Shown: in pieces, positions 45,416 to 54,130 of the stretch | Position numbering within the stretch: position 1 is the first letter of the stretch | Layout: every line of letters begins with the position of its first letter | Source: UBA7239 sp035430165 | GTDB lineage: Bacteria > Pseudomonadota > Gammaproteobacteria > Pseudomonadales > UBA7239 | Length of the DNA: 64,000 nt | Reading direction: 5' to 3' | NCBI GenBank assembly: GCA_035430165.1 | Contig: DAOMGE010000002.1 | Span: 62,001 to 126,000 of the forward strand | Notes under the pieces: model-generated | Told to the model about the DNA's origin: nothing | Database searches by the model: none | What the model saw: the letters and a program-made list of their open reading frames with translations, nothing else | Translations under genes and position numbers: made by a program

Positions 45416-47503
45416 TTAGCTGGCCTCCGCGACGACCACACTCACTTCCGCTTCAAATCCGAATACATCCACTGCGCGCACGCAAATTCTGCGTTCGCCG
45501 GATTTGTATGGCACGCTGACAACAGCTTCGGTAATCACGCGCAGTGGGTCGCCATCGTTATCCACGTTGCCGCGATAATCCTGCCAGACGGAACGGAATA
45601 CTTCGCCATCGTAATCCGGGTCTACTGCCCAGTATTCAATCAGCGCGAGCGGTTCCGCATTCATCACGGCTTGCAGTTTTTGCCGGTTGGCTTCATCAAG
45701 GTTGATGGCTTCCGGTGATAACAGCACATAGTTATCCAGTGTGATGGTAATGTTTTCGTTTTCGCCCTGTGTTGTGCGGGTGACTGGTTTTATTTTCAAA
45801 TATTGCAAACTGGAAAAACGCACATGGCCTTTCAATTTTTCCAGTGAGCCTTTTTTCTTCAGGCGGTCGAGCAAGTCCGGCGGTATTACCAATACTTCGA
45901 GGCGTGTATCATTCAGGGCGGTGATGTCCTGGCCGATAGAGGGTTCAAAGTTCCAGCCGAGTACGATGACTTTGTCCCAGCCGCCCAATAAATTATCACG
46001 TTGGGCGATGGCTTTACGCAGTGTGGCGCTGCCGGTGAGTTTGTTAGGGGAATCCACCAGCACCAATGTTTTGTGGCCGCCGCCGATGACGGAGCCGAGA
46101 TTTCGCAAGGGGTTATCTTCGTGTTGCAGTGGCAGTGCGCCGAACAGTGACAATACGATTTGGGATAAATCGCCGATGCGGAACTGTCTGCCGAGTGTGG
46201 TTTTGGCGGCTTCGACCTGATAATCACCAATGGCTTGATACAGAAACGGTTTTGCATTCTGGTCGATCAGGCGTTTGCGCATGATCATGCAGGCGGGTTT
46301 GCCGAGATCGGATGTAATCCACCGCCGCCTGAGTTTTTCTGCTACTGCTGCTGTGGTGCCTGAGCCGCCGAAGAAATCAGCGACGATGCCGTTTTCTGGG
46401 CAAGATGCTTTTATGATTCTATCGAGCAGTTTTTCTGGTTTTTGAGTTCCATAGCTAACACTCTGCCCTGAGCCGCCTGCTACATAAGATATGTCAGTCC
46501 AGACATCGCTAAGTGGCACGCCGGGTAACTCATCTAGAAAAACAATTTTACATCTTTTTATTGGAAGGCCATTTTTCCCAAGTTTTATACGTCCATGACT
46601 GTTAGGAACCTCAGTCGGATCAGCATTCCATAACGCTTCCATTTTTTGTGGAGATGTTCGCCAGCGAGCACCAGTACCATGGAAGTCAAAAAAATCCATT
46701 TTGTTCTGCGGGTCAAGCATGTTTTCAGATTTCCAGTATCGACCTGAAGGTAAAAGGTTCCATTCTGAATCTATATATTCTTTAGAATATTTAAGGTACT
46801 GTTTTTCAAAATATGAATTTTCTGATTTCGTGTAGAAAAATAAGGAGTCTTTGGTTCTGCCATATTTTCCAGTGGTGTCGTTGTGTGATGCCGTTCTAAT
46901 CCATGTAATATCGTTAAGAAATCTTTCTTTCCCAAAAACATCATCCATCACAATTTTGGCGTAATGCCCCACATGCCAATCCAGATGCACATAAATCGAG
47001 CCGGTCTCACTCAATAACTCGCGCATCAGAATCAAACGCGGCGTAATCATTGCCAGATACGACGCTGTGCCATCACTCCACGTATCCGAATAGGCAAACT
47101 GCTCGATCACCGTAGGGCGCTGCTCCAGCTCCACACCAGGCAGCGTGACCTTGGTGCGGTAATCCGCCTTCGAATCGAACGGCGGATCGATGTAGATGAG
47201 ATCCACTTTGCCGCGCAGCGACGGCGTTTGCTCATCACCGGCCAGCAGTGCCGCCATTGCCAGCAAGTTGTCTCCATAGATCAGGCGGTTGTTCCAGTCC
47301 TGGGTTTCGCTTTCAACCAGATGTTCACTGCGGGCGTTGGCGGTAATCCAGTCAGTGGCTTTGCTGTCTTTGCTTGGCAACACCCATTCACGAGTTTGCA
47401 GGCTTACCCGTTGGCGACCTTCCAGCCCTTCGAGGATGCGCTCCGCTACCTTGCGGCCATTGGCCACAATGTCAGGGAGTTGCTCGAGGAGGGATTTGGC
47501 CAC
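45416..47503 (-). CDS. Type III DNA adenine methyltransferase (Mod)
   Basis: 695 residues. Motif IV is DLIYIDPPFDSKADY (DPPF, about residue 105) and motif I is ADFFGGSGTTAAVAEKL (about 375). Motif IV before motif I makes this the beta class, as for Mod subunits. Between them, residues about 181-354, is the target-recognition region. Its DNA (46440-46960) is visibly more AT-rich than the flanks, a sign of domain exchange. Mod methylates adenine and gives sequence specificity to Res. It starts with GTG and has no clear ribosome site. It is divergent from an HTH gene. Confidence 0.92.
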   Translation of the reverse strand: MAKSLLEQLPDIVANGRKVAERILEGLEGRQRVSLQTREWVLPSKDSKATDWITANARSEHLVESETQDWNNRLIYGDNLLAMAALLAGDEQTPSLRGKVDLIYIDPPFDSKADYRTKVTLPGVELEQRPTVIEQFAYSDTWSDGTASYLAMITPRLILMRELLSETGSIYVHLDWHVGHYAKIVMDDVFGKERFLNDITWIRTASHNDTTGKYGRTKDSLFFYTKSENSYFEKQYLKYSKEYIDSEWNLLPSGRYWKSENMLDPQNKMDFFDFHGTGARWRTSPQKMEALWNADPTEVPNSHGRIKLGKNGLPIKRCKIVFLDELPGVPLSDVWTDISYVAGGSGQSVSYGTQKPEKLLDRIIKASCPENGIVADFFGGSGTTAAVAEKLRRRWITSDLGKPACMIMRKRLIDQNAKPFLYQAIGDYQVEAAKTTLGRQFRIGDLSQIVLSLFGALPLQHEDNPLRNLGSVIGGGHKTLVLVDSPNKLTGSATLRKAIAQRDNLLGGWDKVIVLGWNFEPSIGQDITALNDTRLEVLVIPPDLLDRLKKKGSLEKLKGHVRFSSLQYLKIKPVTRTTQGENENITITLDNYVLLSPEAINLDEANRQKLQAVMNAEPLALIEYWAVDPDYDGEVFRSVWQDYRGNVDNDGDPLRVITEAVVSVPYKSGERRICVRAVDVFGFEAEVSVVVAEAS

Positions 47504-47518
47504 GGATTGCTTAACTTA

Positions 47519-47585
47519 TAGTTACGTAACCGAATGGTATCTGGATGCGCTATTAAAGTTAACAAAATATTAACTAGTTACGTAA
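47519..47585. promoter_or_regulatory. Operator-like repeats between mod and the HTH gene
   Basis: TAGTTACGTAA occurs twice as a direct repeat (47519-47529 and 47575-47585). The first copy lies in the palindrome GTTACGTAAC. Between them an AT-rich dyad AGTTAAC-N5-ATTAACT is present. They are likely binding sites for the adjacent HTH protein, controlling mod and itself. Confidence 0.6.
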
Positions 47586-47640
47586 ATGTAGTGGGCGACA
47601 GTTAACAGCCCCCATGGCGAAAGGGCTTACAGTTCCCGCC

Positions 47641-48033
47641 ATGACAGACGCCAAGAAACAATTTGCCGCTCGCCTGAAAAGGGCCATGGAAGCTGCTGGT
47701 TATGAGGCCAAGCCCTCGGTGCTGGAGCGTGAATTCAACCTGAAATACATGGGTTCGCCGCTGACCTTGCATGGTGTGCGGAAGTGGCTGGTGGGCGAGT
47801 CGATTCCTTCCGACGACAAGATCGGTGTGCTGGCAGACTGGCTGAAGGTGGATGCCGAGCAGTTACGTACCGGCCGGGCAGGGCGGGGCTATGTGCAGGA
47901 GCCGCGCAAGACCTGGAATGAACAGTTACCGGTGCATGAGAGGGAAACCTTCGAGGCCTTCCTGGCCTTGCCGGTGCCGCAGCGGAAAATTGTGCGCGAG
48001 GTGATCCTGGCGTTTGCAAAGGCGGCGGGTTGA
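47641..48033 (+). CDS. HTH (XRE-like) regulator divergent from mod
   Basis: 130 residues from the ATG at 47641. An in-frame ATG at 47614 is possible, and neither has a good ribosome site. The N-terminal part (FAARLKRAMEAAGYEAKPSVLEREFN) and LTLHGVRKWLVGESIPSDDKIGVLADWL have the helix spacing of a lambda-repressor-like domain. In it LHGVRKWLVGESIP would be the recognition region. The C-terminal tail is helical. By position it may control the restriction genes, like C-proteins of other systems, but this is inferred. Confidence 0.75.
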   Translation: MTDAKKQFAARLKRAMEAAGYEAKPSVLEREFNLKYMGSPLTLHGVRKWLVGESIPSDDKIGVLADWLKVDAEQLRTGRAGRGYVQEPRKTWNEQLPVHERETFEAFLALPVPQRKIVREVILAFAKAAG

Positions 48034-48039
48034 TCACGG

Positions 48040-48136
48040 GTAGGGGCGCAATGCATTGCGCCCTGATTGTTGTTCCCTATTGTCGTGATAGACAGGTTGT
48101 CGCCGATGGACAGGGCGCGATGAATCGCGCCCCTAC
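48040..48136. repeat. MITE-like palindromic repeat with GTAGGGGCGC ends
   Basis: Arms of 25 bases (48040-48064 and 48112-48136) are imperfect reverse complements. Their ends are GTAGGGGCGC and GCGCCCCTAC, and a 47-base centre lies between. Each arm is itself palindromic (GGGCGCAATGCATTGCGCCC in the left arm). It is related in design to the repeat at 26147-26219 and similar to short palindromic elements known across bacteria. Confidence 0.85.
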
Positions 48137-48152
48137 GGGATAATCCGGGCGG

Positions 48153-49667
48153 TCAGTGACGGCGCCCCAGCGCCGCGGCCAGTTTCATGTCCCGGTTGTA
48201 GATATCCTGCACAAACACAGCGTGCCCGCTCTCATCGACATTGGCGGTGAGGTAGGCCAGCACCACCGGGAAACGCTCTTTCAGCGGTACATGTTTCTCG
48301 ACCCCTGCAGTGCCTTGCTCGGCAATCTTTGCCTCATCCCAGCCGCCATTTGCTTCCAGCGCAAATAACGCCAGCCCGACCGGGTTCGCCACGCGGATAC
48401 AGCCGTGGCTGAAATCGCGCCGGCTGCGCGTGAAGAAAGCTTTGGCCGGCGTGTCGTGCATGTAGATGTCATGTTCGTTGGGGAAGGTGAGTTCCAGCTT
48501 GCCCAGTGCATTTTTGGCACCCGGCCGCTGGCGGATGCGTTGCGCGCCGGAGAGGATGGCCTTGCGTGCGTCCTGGTCGAAACGGCCGGTGTAGACAGTG
48601 CCGTTGTGGTCTATGCGTTCCATCTCTTCCTTGTCGAGATAATCCGGGTCGTGCTGCAGTTTGGGCAGCATTTCCTTGACCATGATGCTGCCGGGCACAT
48701 CCCAGTAGGGGTTGAAGGTCACTTCGCTCATGGTGCGGGCGAAAATCGGCGTTTCGGTTTTACCGGCCTGGCCGACCACGGTGTGCATCGTCAGCCTGGG
48801 CGTGGCGACGCCATCGACCGGCGCGTAGGCCCACAGTGTGAATTGCGGGATATTGACCATCACGAACTTCTTGCCGGGCAGCGTGGCGTCGAGCCAGCGC
48901 AGGCGCTCCATCGCCAGCTCGATCTGCCGCACGCGCTGGGGCAGCGGCGTGTTGAGCGCGACCAGCGTCTGCGCACCGATCACACCGTCAACATCCAGCC
49001 CGTGCCGGGCCTGAAAGTGTTTGACGGCATCGACCACCGCGCCGCTGTAGGTACCGGCCTCATCGACTGCCGCCACCGCGTCAGCATCGCCCAGCACCAC
49101 CAGCCACTGCGCCAGCGCGGCGGTGCCTGTCCACGGTGATCCTGCCTCCAGTTTCTTGCCGGGCAAGGGCGGCAGTGCCGGTGAGTCGGGATGTGCCGCC
49201 GCCAGCTGGCGGTAGCGTGCCAGCTCGGTGCGCAATGCGGTGTACAGCGGCAGGGCGGGCCGCAAGGCGGCGGCGATGGTGGCGGGATCCTCGGCAATCA
49301 GCATGTCGTTCACCCGCGTATTCAGTGCGGCGTGTTTGGTGGTCATGTTGTAGCCGTAATCCAGTTCCTCCGGGTCAACGCGCCCCAGCCACATGTCGTG
49401 TACATAGAGGGAGAGTGCTGCGACCAGTGCGGTATCGAGCGCTTTCTGCTTGTCAGGATTGGCGGGATCAGCGGCGAGGGTATCGCGCAAGTTCACCAGC
49501 GATACGGTGTTGTAGTCGGCGGGCACCAACCCGTCGCTGTCGGCATCCTGCAGCAGGGTGATGGCCTTGCTGGCGCGTTCCGCGGTGAAAAGTGGATCAG
49601 CTTGTGCAACAGAAAAACCAACCAGCGAAAAAAACAGCAACGATAAAGACAGCAGGCAACGCGACAC
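48153..49667 (-). CDS. L,D-transpeptidase of the YcbB/LdtD type
   Basis: 504 residues. A signal peptide ends at about residue 23 (VAQA). A scaffold domain follows, then a peptidoglycan-binding motif (AVKHFQARHGLDVDGVIG). The YkuD catalytic domain begins near MVNIPQFTLWAYAP and has the active-site Cys in SHGCIRVANP (about residue 420). Such enzymes make 3-3 crosslinks in peptidoglycan in the periplasm. The start is GTG, with AAGAAAGGA about eight bases upstream. Confidence 0.9.
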   Translation of the reverse strand: MSRCLLSLSLLFFSLVGFSVAQADPLFTAERASKAITLLQDADSDGLVPADYNTVSLVNLRDTLAADPANPDKQKALDTALVAALSLYVHDMWLGRVDPEELDYGYNMTTKHAALNTRVNDMLIAEDPATIAAALRPALPLYTALRTELARYRQLAAAHPDSPALPPLPGKKLEAGSPWTGTAALAQWLVVLGDADAVAAVDEAGTYSGAVVDAVKHFQARHGLDVDGVIGAQTLVALNTPLPQRVRQIELAMERLRWLDATLPGKKFVMVNIPQFTLWAYAPVDGVATPRLTMHTVVGQAGKTETPIFARTMSEVTFNPYWDVPGSIMVKEMLPKLQHDPDYLDKEEMERIDHNGTVYTGRFDQDARKAILSGAQRIRQRPGAKNALGKLELTFPNEHDIYMHDTPAKAFFTRSRRDFSHGCIRVANPVGLALFALEANGGWDEAKIAEQGTAGVEKHVPLKERFPVVLAYLTANVDESGHAVFVQDIYNRDMKLAAALGRRH

Positions 49668-49794
49668 AGCAAATCCTTTCTTGGAAGACGTATTTCAGAA
49701 AAATGAGTCGCCAGTATAGGGTGACGCTGGCGACGGCGGTAGCTGCTGGCAGTCGCTAGGGCTAGAATGGCACGCACACATCCGAGGAGTCACC

Positions 49795-50548
49795 ATGAGC
49801 AAACCATTTTCCGTCACCATCGACAACCAGGGCATCGCTGAACTGGTGTTCAACAAACCGCCCGTCAACGCCTTTACCTCACAAGGCTGGGCGGATATCG
49901 CTGCTGAAATCGAGGCACTCGGACAAGACAACCGTGTGCGCGTCATCATCATCGCCGCCGAAGGTCGCGGCTTCTGCGCGGGTGTCGATATCAAGGAACT
50001 GGCGACCGATGGCAACCTGATCACAAAAGTGAACAAGGGCAACTACGATACGTTCAAGGCGATCCATCGCAACCCGAAACCGGTGATTGTCGCGGTACAC
50101 GGTTTTGTACTCGGTGGCGGCATCGGCATTTCCGGTGCGGCCGATATTATTGTCGCCTCGGAATGCGCTACCTTTGCTGTGCCGGAAGTGGATCGCGGCG
50201 CCATGGGCGGCGGCGCGCATTTGCAACGCATGTTCCCGGTGCAGAAAGTGCGCTACATGTATTTCACCGGTGATGCGATCACCGCACAGGAAGCGTACCG
50301 TCTCGGTGCCGTGGAGAAAGTGGTGCCGCGTGAACAGCTGCGAGACACTGCACGCGAGATCGCTGCAAAAATCGCGGCAAAAAGCCCGGTGATGATCGCG
50401 TTGGCGAAAGAAGCGCTAACCGGTATCGAAGACGGCAACCTGGAAGACAAATACCGCTGGGAGCAGGGCTTCACCTTGCAAGCGTACAGCGACAAGGATT
50501 CGCAGGAAGCGCGCGACGCCTTCGTCGAAAAACGCGAAGCCAGATTCT
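49795..50548 (+). CDS. Enoyl-CoA hydratase/isomerase family protein, 3' end in gap
   Basis: 251 residues visible, almost the usual length, then the assembly gap. Crotonase motifs are present: AAEGRGFCAGVDIKEL supplies the first oxyanion-hole backbone and VHGFVLGGGIGISGAADI the second. The region PEVDRGAMGGGAHLQRM supplies the active-site segment. It probably acts in beta-oxidation or degradation of aromatic or branched acyl-CoAs; the exact substrate is not evident. GAGGAG precedes the ATG at ideal spacing. Confidence 0.88.
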
Positions 50549-50648
50549 NNNNNNNNNNNNNNNNNNNNNNNNNNNNNNNNNNNNNNNNNNNNNNNNNNNN
50601 NNNNNNNNNNNNNNNNNNNNNNNNNNNNNNNNNNNNNNNNNNNNNNNN
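50549..50648. other. Assembly gap of 100 N
   Basis: A second run of exactly 100 N. It removes the last codons of the enoyl-CoA hydratase gene and the leader of elbB. Its real length is unknown. Confidence 0.99.
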
Positions 50649-50651
50649 AAC

Positions 50652-51308
50652 ATGACCAAACGCGTAGCAGTGGTATTGTCCGGTTGCGGATTTTATGACG
50701 GTGCAGAAATCCACGAAGCCACACTCACCTTGCTGCATCTCTCACAAGCCGGTGCGCACGTGCAGTGTTTTGCACCGGACGTGGCGCAGATGCATGTTGT
50801 GAATCATCTCACAGGTGAAGTGGCGCCCAATGAAACCCGCAACGTGCTCGTGGAAGCCGCACGCATTGCGCGCGGCAATATCAAACCGGTGACGGCGGCG
50901 CGTGTGGAAGATTTTGATGCGCTGATCGTGCCCGGCGGTTTTGGCGCGGCAAAAAACCTGTGCGATTTTGCCGTGAAGGGTGCGGCGATGACCGTGCAAA
51001 AAGATTTCCTCGCTTTTGCGCAAGCTATGCACAACGCAGGCAAACCGGTTGGGTTGATCTGTATCTCACCAACGATGGCGGCGGCGATTTGTGGTGCCGG
51101 CGTGAAAACCACGATTGGCGATGACGCGGATACGATCGCGGCAGTGAATGCAACCGGTGCGCAACACGTTGTGTGCAATGTGCATCAAACCTGTGTCGAC
51201 CATGCGAAAAAACTGGTGACAACACCGGCGTACATGCTGGCGCAATCCATCGCAGAAGCAAACAGCGGCATCGGCAAACTGGTGGTCGAGGTGCTGGCCC
51301 TGGCCTGA
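50652..51308 (+). CDS. elbB: Glyoxalase ElbB (DJ-1/PfpI superfamily)
   Basis: 218 residues. The N-terminus RVAVVLSGCGFYDGAEIHE and the DALIVPGGFGAAKNLCDFA segment are characteristic of ElbB. The nucleophile cysteine lies in GLICISPTMAAA. ElbB was linked to isoprenoid synthesis and has DJ-1-like glyoxalase activity in E. coli. The ATG lies three bases after the gap, so its ribosome site is not visible. The next gene starts seven bases after the stop. Confidence 0.92.
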   Translation: MTKRVAVVLSGCGFYDGAEIHEATLTLLHLSQAGAHVQCFAPDVAQMHVVNHLTGEVAPNETRNVLVEAARIARGNIKPVTAARVEDFDALIVPGGFGAAKNLCDFAVKGAAMTVQKDFLAFAQAMHNAGKPVGLICISPTMAAAICGAGVKTTIGDDADTIAAVNATGAQHVVCNVHQTCVDHAKKLVTTPAYMLAQSIAEANSGIGKLVVEVLALA

Positions 51309-51315
51309 GCCAGAC

Positions 51316-52455
51316 ATGAAGCGTCTACGCCAGGATGTGCTTCCACTCCCCCCGTGGCGCAGTGAACAGTTGTACTTTTCTGCGAAGCAGTGGTTTGCTG
51401 ATCTACTACGCGATATCGATGCAGCGCAATATTCCATCTGTTTGCAAACCTATATTTTTGTTGTCGATTCCATTGGCGACGCTTTGTTGAAGGCGTTGTG
51501 CCGTGCGAGCCAGCGCGGCGTGGATGTGCGTGTCATTGTCGACGGCATAGGCTCGTCTGAATCCATTGATTTCCTGCAAAAAATGCTGCATGGCAACAGG
51601 GCAGAGCTGCATGTTTACCATCCACTGCCGTGGCATTGGGCGGCAACCCGTCTGGAACGAGGCGATTGGCTGACGCGTTTTATTGAGCGATTGGCGCGCA
51701 TGAATAATCGCCAACACAGCAAGCTTTGCCTGATTGATGGTGATGTGGCGTGGACAGGAAGTTTCAATATCACAGATGATCATATTGAAAATAATGGCCG
51801 CGGAATGGACTGGAAAGATTGTGGCGCACGTGTGACCGGCGAGCGCTGTATATTGCTAAGCGAATTTTTTAATGCGGTATGGCTGCAGGATAAAAAGCAT
51901 TTTTCCGCATATTTTCTGCTGCACCCGGTTACCAATTTTAGCCCGTTGTTACGAAGGCGGCGCTTGCGGATTTTTTTGCAGCAGATACATGCTGCCCGCC
52001 ATCGAATCTGGATTACCAGTGCGTATTTTTCGCCCATCCCGAGTATTGTGCGCGCACTGAAGAAGGCCAGCCGGCGCGGTGTGGATGTGCAGGTGATGGT
52101 GCCTGAGCATTCCGATGTGCGATTTTTTCCGGCACTGGCCAGCACCTATTATGTGGACTTGTTGCGGGCCGGGATTTTGATTCATGAATACGAAGACGGT
52201 ATCTTGCATGACAAACACATGGTGATTGATAACGCTGTAACGGTCGGGAGCAGCAATATGAACCATCGTAGTGCGTTGCATGACGTCGAGCTGGATATCG
52301 AACTTTTTTCTCAAGAATCCGTTGATATTATGGTGAATGATTTTCAGGGTAGCCTGCAGAAGTGCCGCAATATCACCCTGAAAAATATCAGCCGGTTTTA
52401 CATGTGGCTTTTGATACTGGGCCGAATTCCTCGCTTGCTGCGATATTGGCTGTAG
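51316..52455 (+). CDS. Cardiolipin synthase/phospholipase D-like protein
   Basis: 379 residues with two HKD motifs: HSKLCLIDGDVAWTGSFN (about residue 133) and HDKHMVIDNAVTVGSSNMNH (about residue 297). This is the two-domain plan of ClsB-type cardiolipin synthases. An N-terminal membrane domain is lacking. It probably forms cardiolipin or a related phospholipid at the inner membrane. The stop codon overlaps a possible GTG start of the following gene, so the two are coupled. The equivalent gene pair is ybhO (clsB)-ybhP in E. coli. Confidence 0.88.
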   Translation: MKRLRQDVLPLPPWRSEQLYFSAKQWFADLLRDIDAAQYSICLQTYIFVVDSIGDALLKALCRASQRGVDVRVIVDGIGSSESIDFLQKMLHGNRAELHVYHPLPWHWAATRLERGDWLTRFIERLARMNNRQHSKLCLIDGDVAWTGSFNITDDHIENNGRGMDWKDCGARVTGERCILLSEFFNAVWLQDKKHFSAYFLLHPVTNFSPLLRRRRLRIFLQQIHAARHRIWITSAYFSPIPSIVRALKKASRRGVDVQVMVPEHSDVRFFPALASTYYVDLLRAGILIHEYEDGILHDKHMVIDNAVTVGSSNMNHRSALHDVELDIELFSQESVDIMVNDFQGSLQKCRNITLKNISRFYMWLLILGRIPRLLRYWL

Positions 52456-52466
52456 TGCACCGCATC

Positions 52467-53183
52467 ATGCGTATTCTCTCCTACAACATCCACAAGGGTT
52501 TTGATATCGGCAACCGTTCCGTCGTGCTTGATGCAATTCGTGCAGCGATTCGCACCGTGGATGCCGATTTCGTGTTCCTGCAGGAAGTGGTGGGTGAAAA
52601 CAGCCAGCATGCCAGTACGCGCAGTGACTGGATTTCCGAAGCGCAATTCGAATTCCTGGCGGATGAAATCTGGCCGCACCACGCCTACGGAAAAAATGCG
52701 CTCTACGACCATGGGCACCACGGTAACGCGATCCTCAGCAAGCTGCCGCTGGTGCATGCAACGAACCATGATGTCAGCATAGGTTTTTTTTCACAGCGCG
52801 GTGTGCTGCATGCGGAAACCGACAGCGGCGTGCATTTGCTGTGCGCACATTTCGGTTTGCTGGCGTGGGAGCGTCGCTACCAGTTGCGCGAAATGTTGCG
52901 TTGCATAGCGCAGATTCCCGCCAATGCCCCGCTGGTGATTGCCGGTGATTTCAATGACTGGCGCCGGCAGACGCATCGCAAACTGCTGGCCTGCGGCTTG
53001 CGCGAAGCGCTGCACGACGCCGGCGGAAAACCGGCAAGGACATTTCCCTCGCAAATCCCGCTGTTCCGCATGGATCGCATTTATTACCGCAACCTGCAAT
53101 TGCAATCGGCGCAACGCCTTGATGAAACACATTGGCGTCATTTATCAGATCACTGTCCGGTGTTTGCACAATTCATTTTATAA
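52467..53183 (+). CDS. Endonuclease/exonuclease/phosphatase (EEP) family protein, YbhP-like
   Basis: 238 residues from ATG 52467; GTG at 52455 is an alternative overlapping the upstream stop. The EEP core is complete: RILSYNIHKGFD, FVFLQEVVGEN with the metal-binding Glu, VIAGDFNDWR with the Asp/Asn pair, and HLSDHCPVF with the catalytic Asp-His. The family cleaves phosphodiester bonds. Location behind a ClsB-like gene recalls YbhP, whose substrate is not settled. Confidence 0.85.
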   Translation: MRILSYNIHKGFDIGNRSVVLDAIRAAIRTVDADFVFLQEVVGENSQHASTRSDWISEAQFEFLADEIWPHHAYGKNALYDHGHHGNAILSKLPLVHATNHDVSIGFFSQRGVLHAETDSGVHLLCAHFGLLAWERRYQLREMLRCIAQIPANAPLVIAGDFNDWRRQTHRKLLACGLREALHDAGGKPARTFPSQIPLFRMDRIYYRNLQLQSAQRLDETHWRHLSDHCPVFAQFIL

Positions 53184-53290
53184 AATGATGCGAGCCTGTA
53201 TTGCGGCTGCTACCTACTTGCGGGCGCTACCTAGTGCAGATGTTGCAGGCCGGCGCTACAGTCAATCGGGTTAATCATCCGGATATAACC

Positions 53291-54100
53291 ATGAATGCTG
53301 TCGCGCCAATGTTGGATCACGAAAAACCGGTAGTTGCCAGACCGTTTGCGATGTTTATCAATCCGGATTACGGCAACGGCTGTTATCGCCGCCGTGTGCG
53401 CGTACAGAATATTGATGTGCATACCGTGTTGGCTGAAATGGAAGATGACCAGCACGGTTTCCGTATACGTGTCTCGCACGATGGCAATGTCATGACAGCC
53501 ATACAGGCCGAATCGCTGCGCATCCCGATGACGACGTGTGGTGGTGCCGGTGATGTGCTGGCGCAACTCGCCGGCGTGCCGCTGTCTGATTCGCCGCGTT
53601 CGCTGGCCGCGCACGCCAATCCGCGCGCGCATTGCACACACCAGTACGATCTGCTCGGGCTGGCAATTACCCATGCGCGCCGACAGGAAATGGTGCGCCA
53701 GTATGATGTGGTGATCTACGATGCGGCAGATGGCTTGCAACGCGTCACCGGTGAATGCAATGGCGAGATGGTGCTGGACTGGCAATTGCGCGGCCACACC
53801 ATAGAAAGTGAAGGTGTGTGGCAGGGTATCAATGTGCAGAAAGGTTTTGCGCAATGGGCAGAACAGCATTTGTCGCCGCTGCAATGTGAACTCGCGCTGA
53901 TTGTGCAGCGTGGCATGCTGGTGTCTACCACGCGCCGTGTGCTGATCCCGCCGATGGAAGGCATGGGCTTGCTGGATGATCCGATGCCCAAGGGAGTTTG
54001 TTATAGTTACAGCGAGCCGGTGATCCGGCGCGCCATTCGCCACGGTGACAATCACCGCGATTTCAGTGATACACCGGAACAGTTGTTGCGGTTTGTCTGA
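53291..54100 (+). CDS. DUF2889-domain protein
   Basis: 269 residues, soluble, no signal peptide. FRIRVSHDGNVMTAIQAES, RIPMTTCGGAGDVL and HCTHQYDLLGLAITHA match the pattern of DUF2889 proteins. These are of unknown function and often lie near degradation genes. Conserved Cys and His residues (TTCGGA, CTHQYD) hint at a metal or catalytic site. The ATG at 53291 is chosen because upstream sequence in the frame looks like leader; the ribosome site is poor. Confidence 0.7.
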   Translation: MNAVAPMLDHEKPVVARPFAMFINPDYGNGCYRRRVRVQNIDVHTVLAEMEDDQHGFRIRVSHDGNVMTAIQAESLRIPMTTCGGAGDVLAQLAGVPLSDSPRSLAAHANPRAHCTHQYDLLGLAITHARRQEMVRQYDVVIYDAADGLQRVTGECNGEMVLDWQLRGHTIESEGVWQGINVQKGFAQWAEQHLSPLQCELALIVQRGMLVSTTRRVLIPPMEGMGLLDDPMPKGVCYSYSEPVIRRAIRHGDNHRDFSDTPEQLLRFV

Positions 54101-54130
54101 TCCGGTACGACCGGTAAAAGGAGATTTTTC

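Noticed and set aside
53231..54055. 274-codon minus-strand frame
   Set aside because: His/Arg-rich shadow of the DUF2889 gene with no domain features or promoter.
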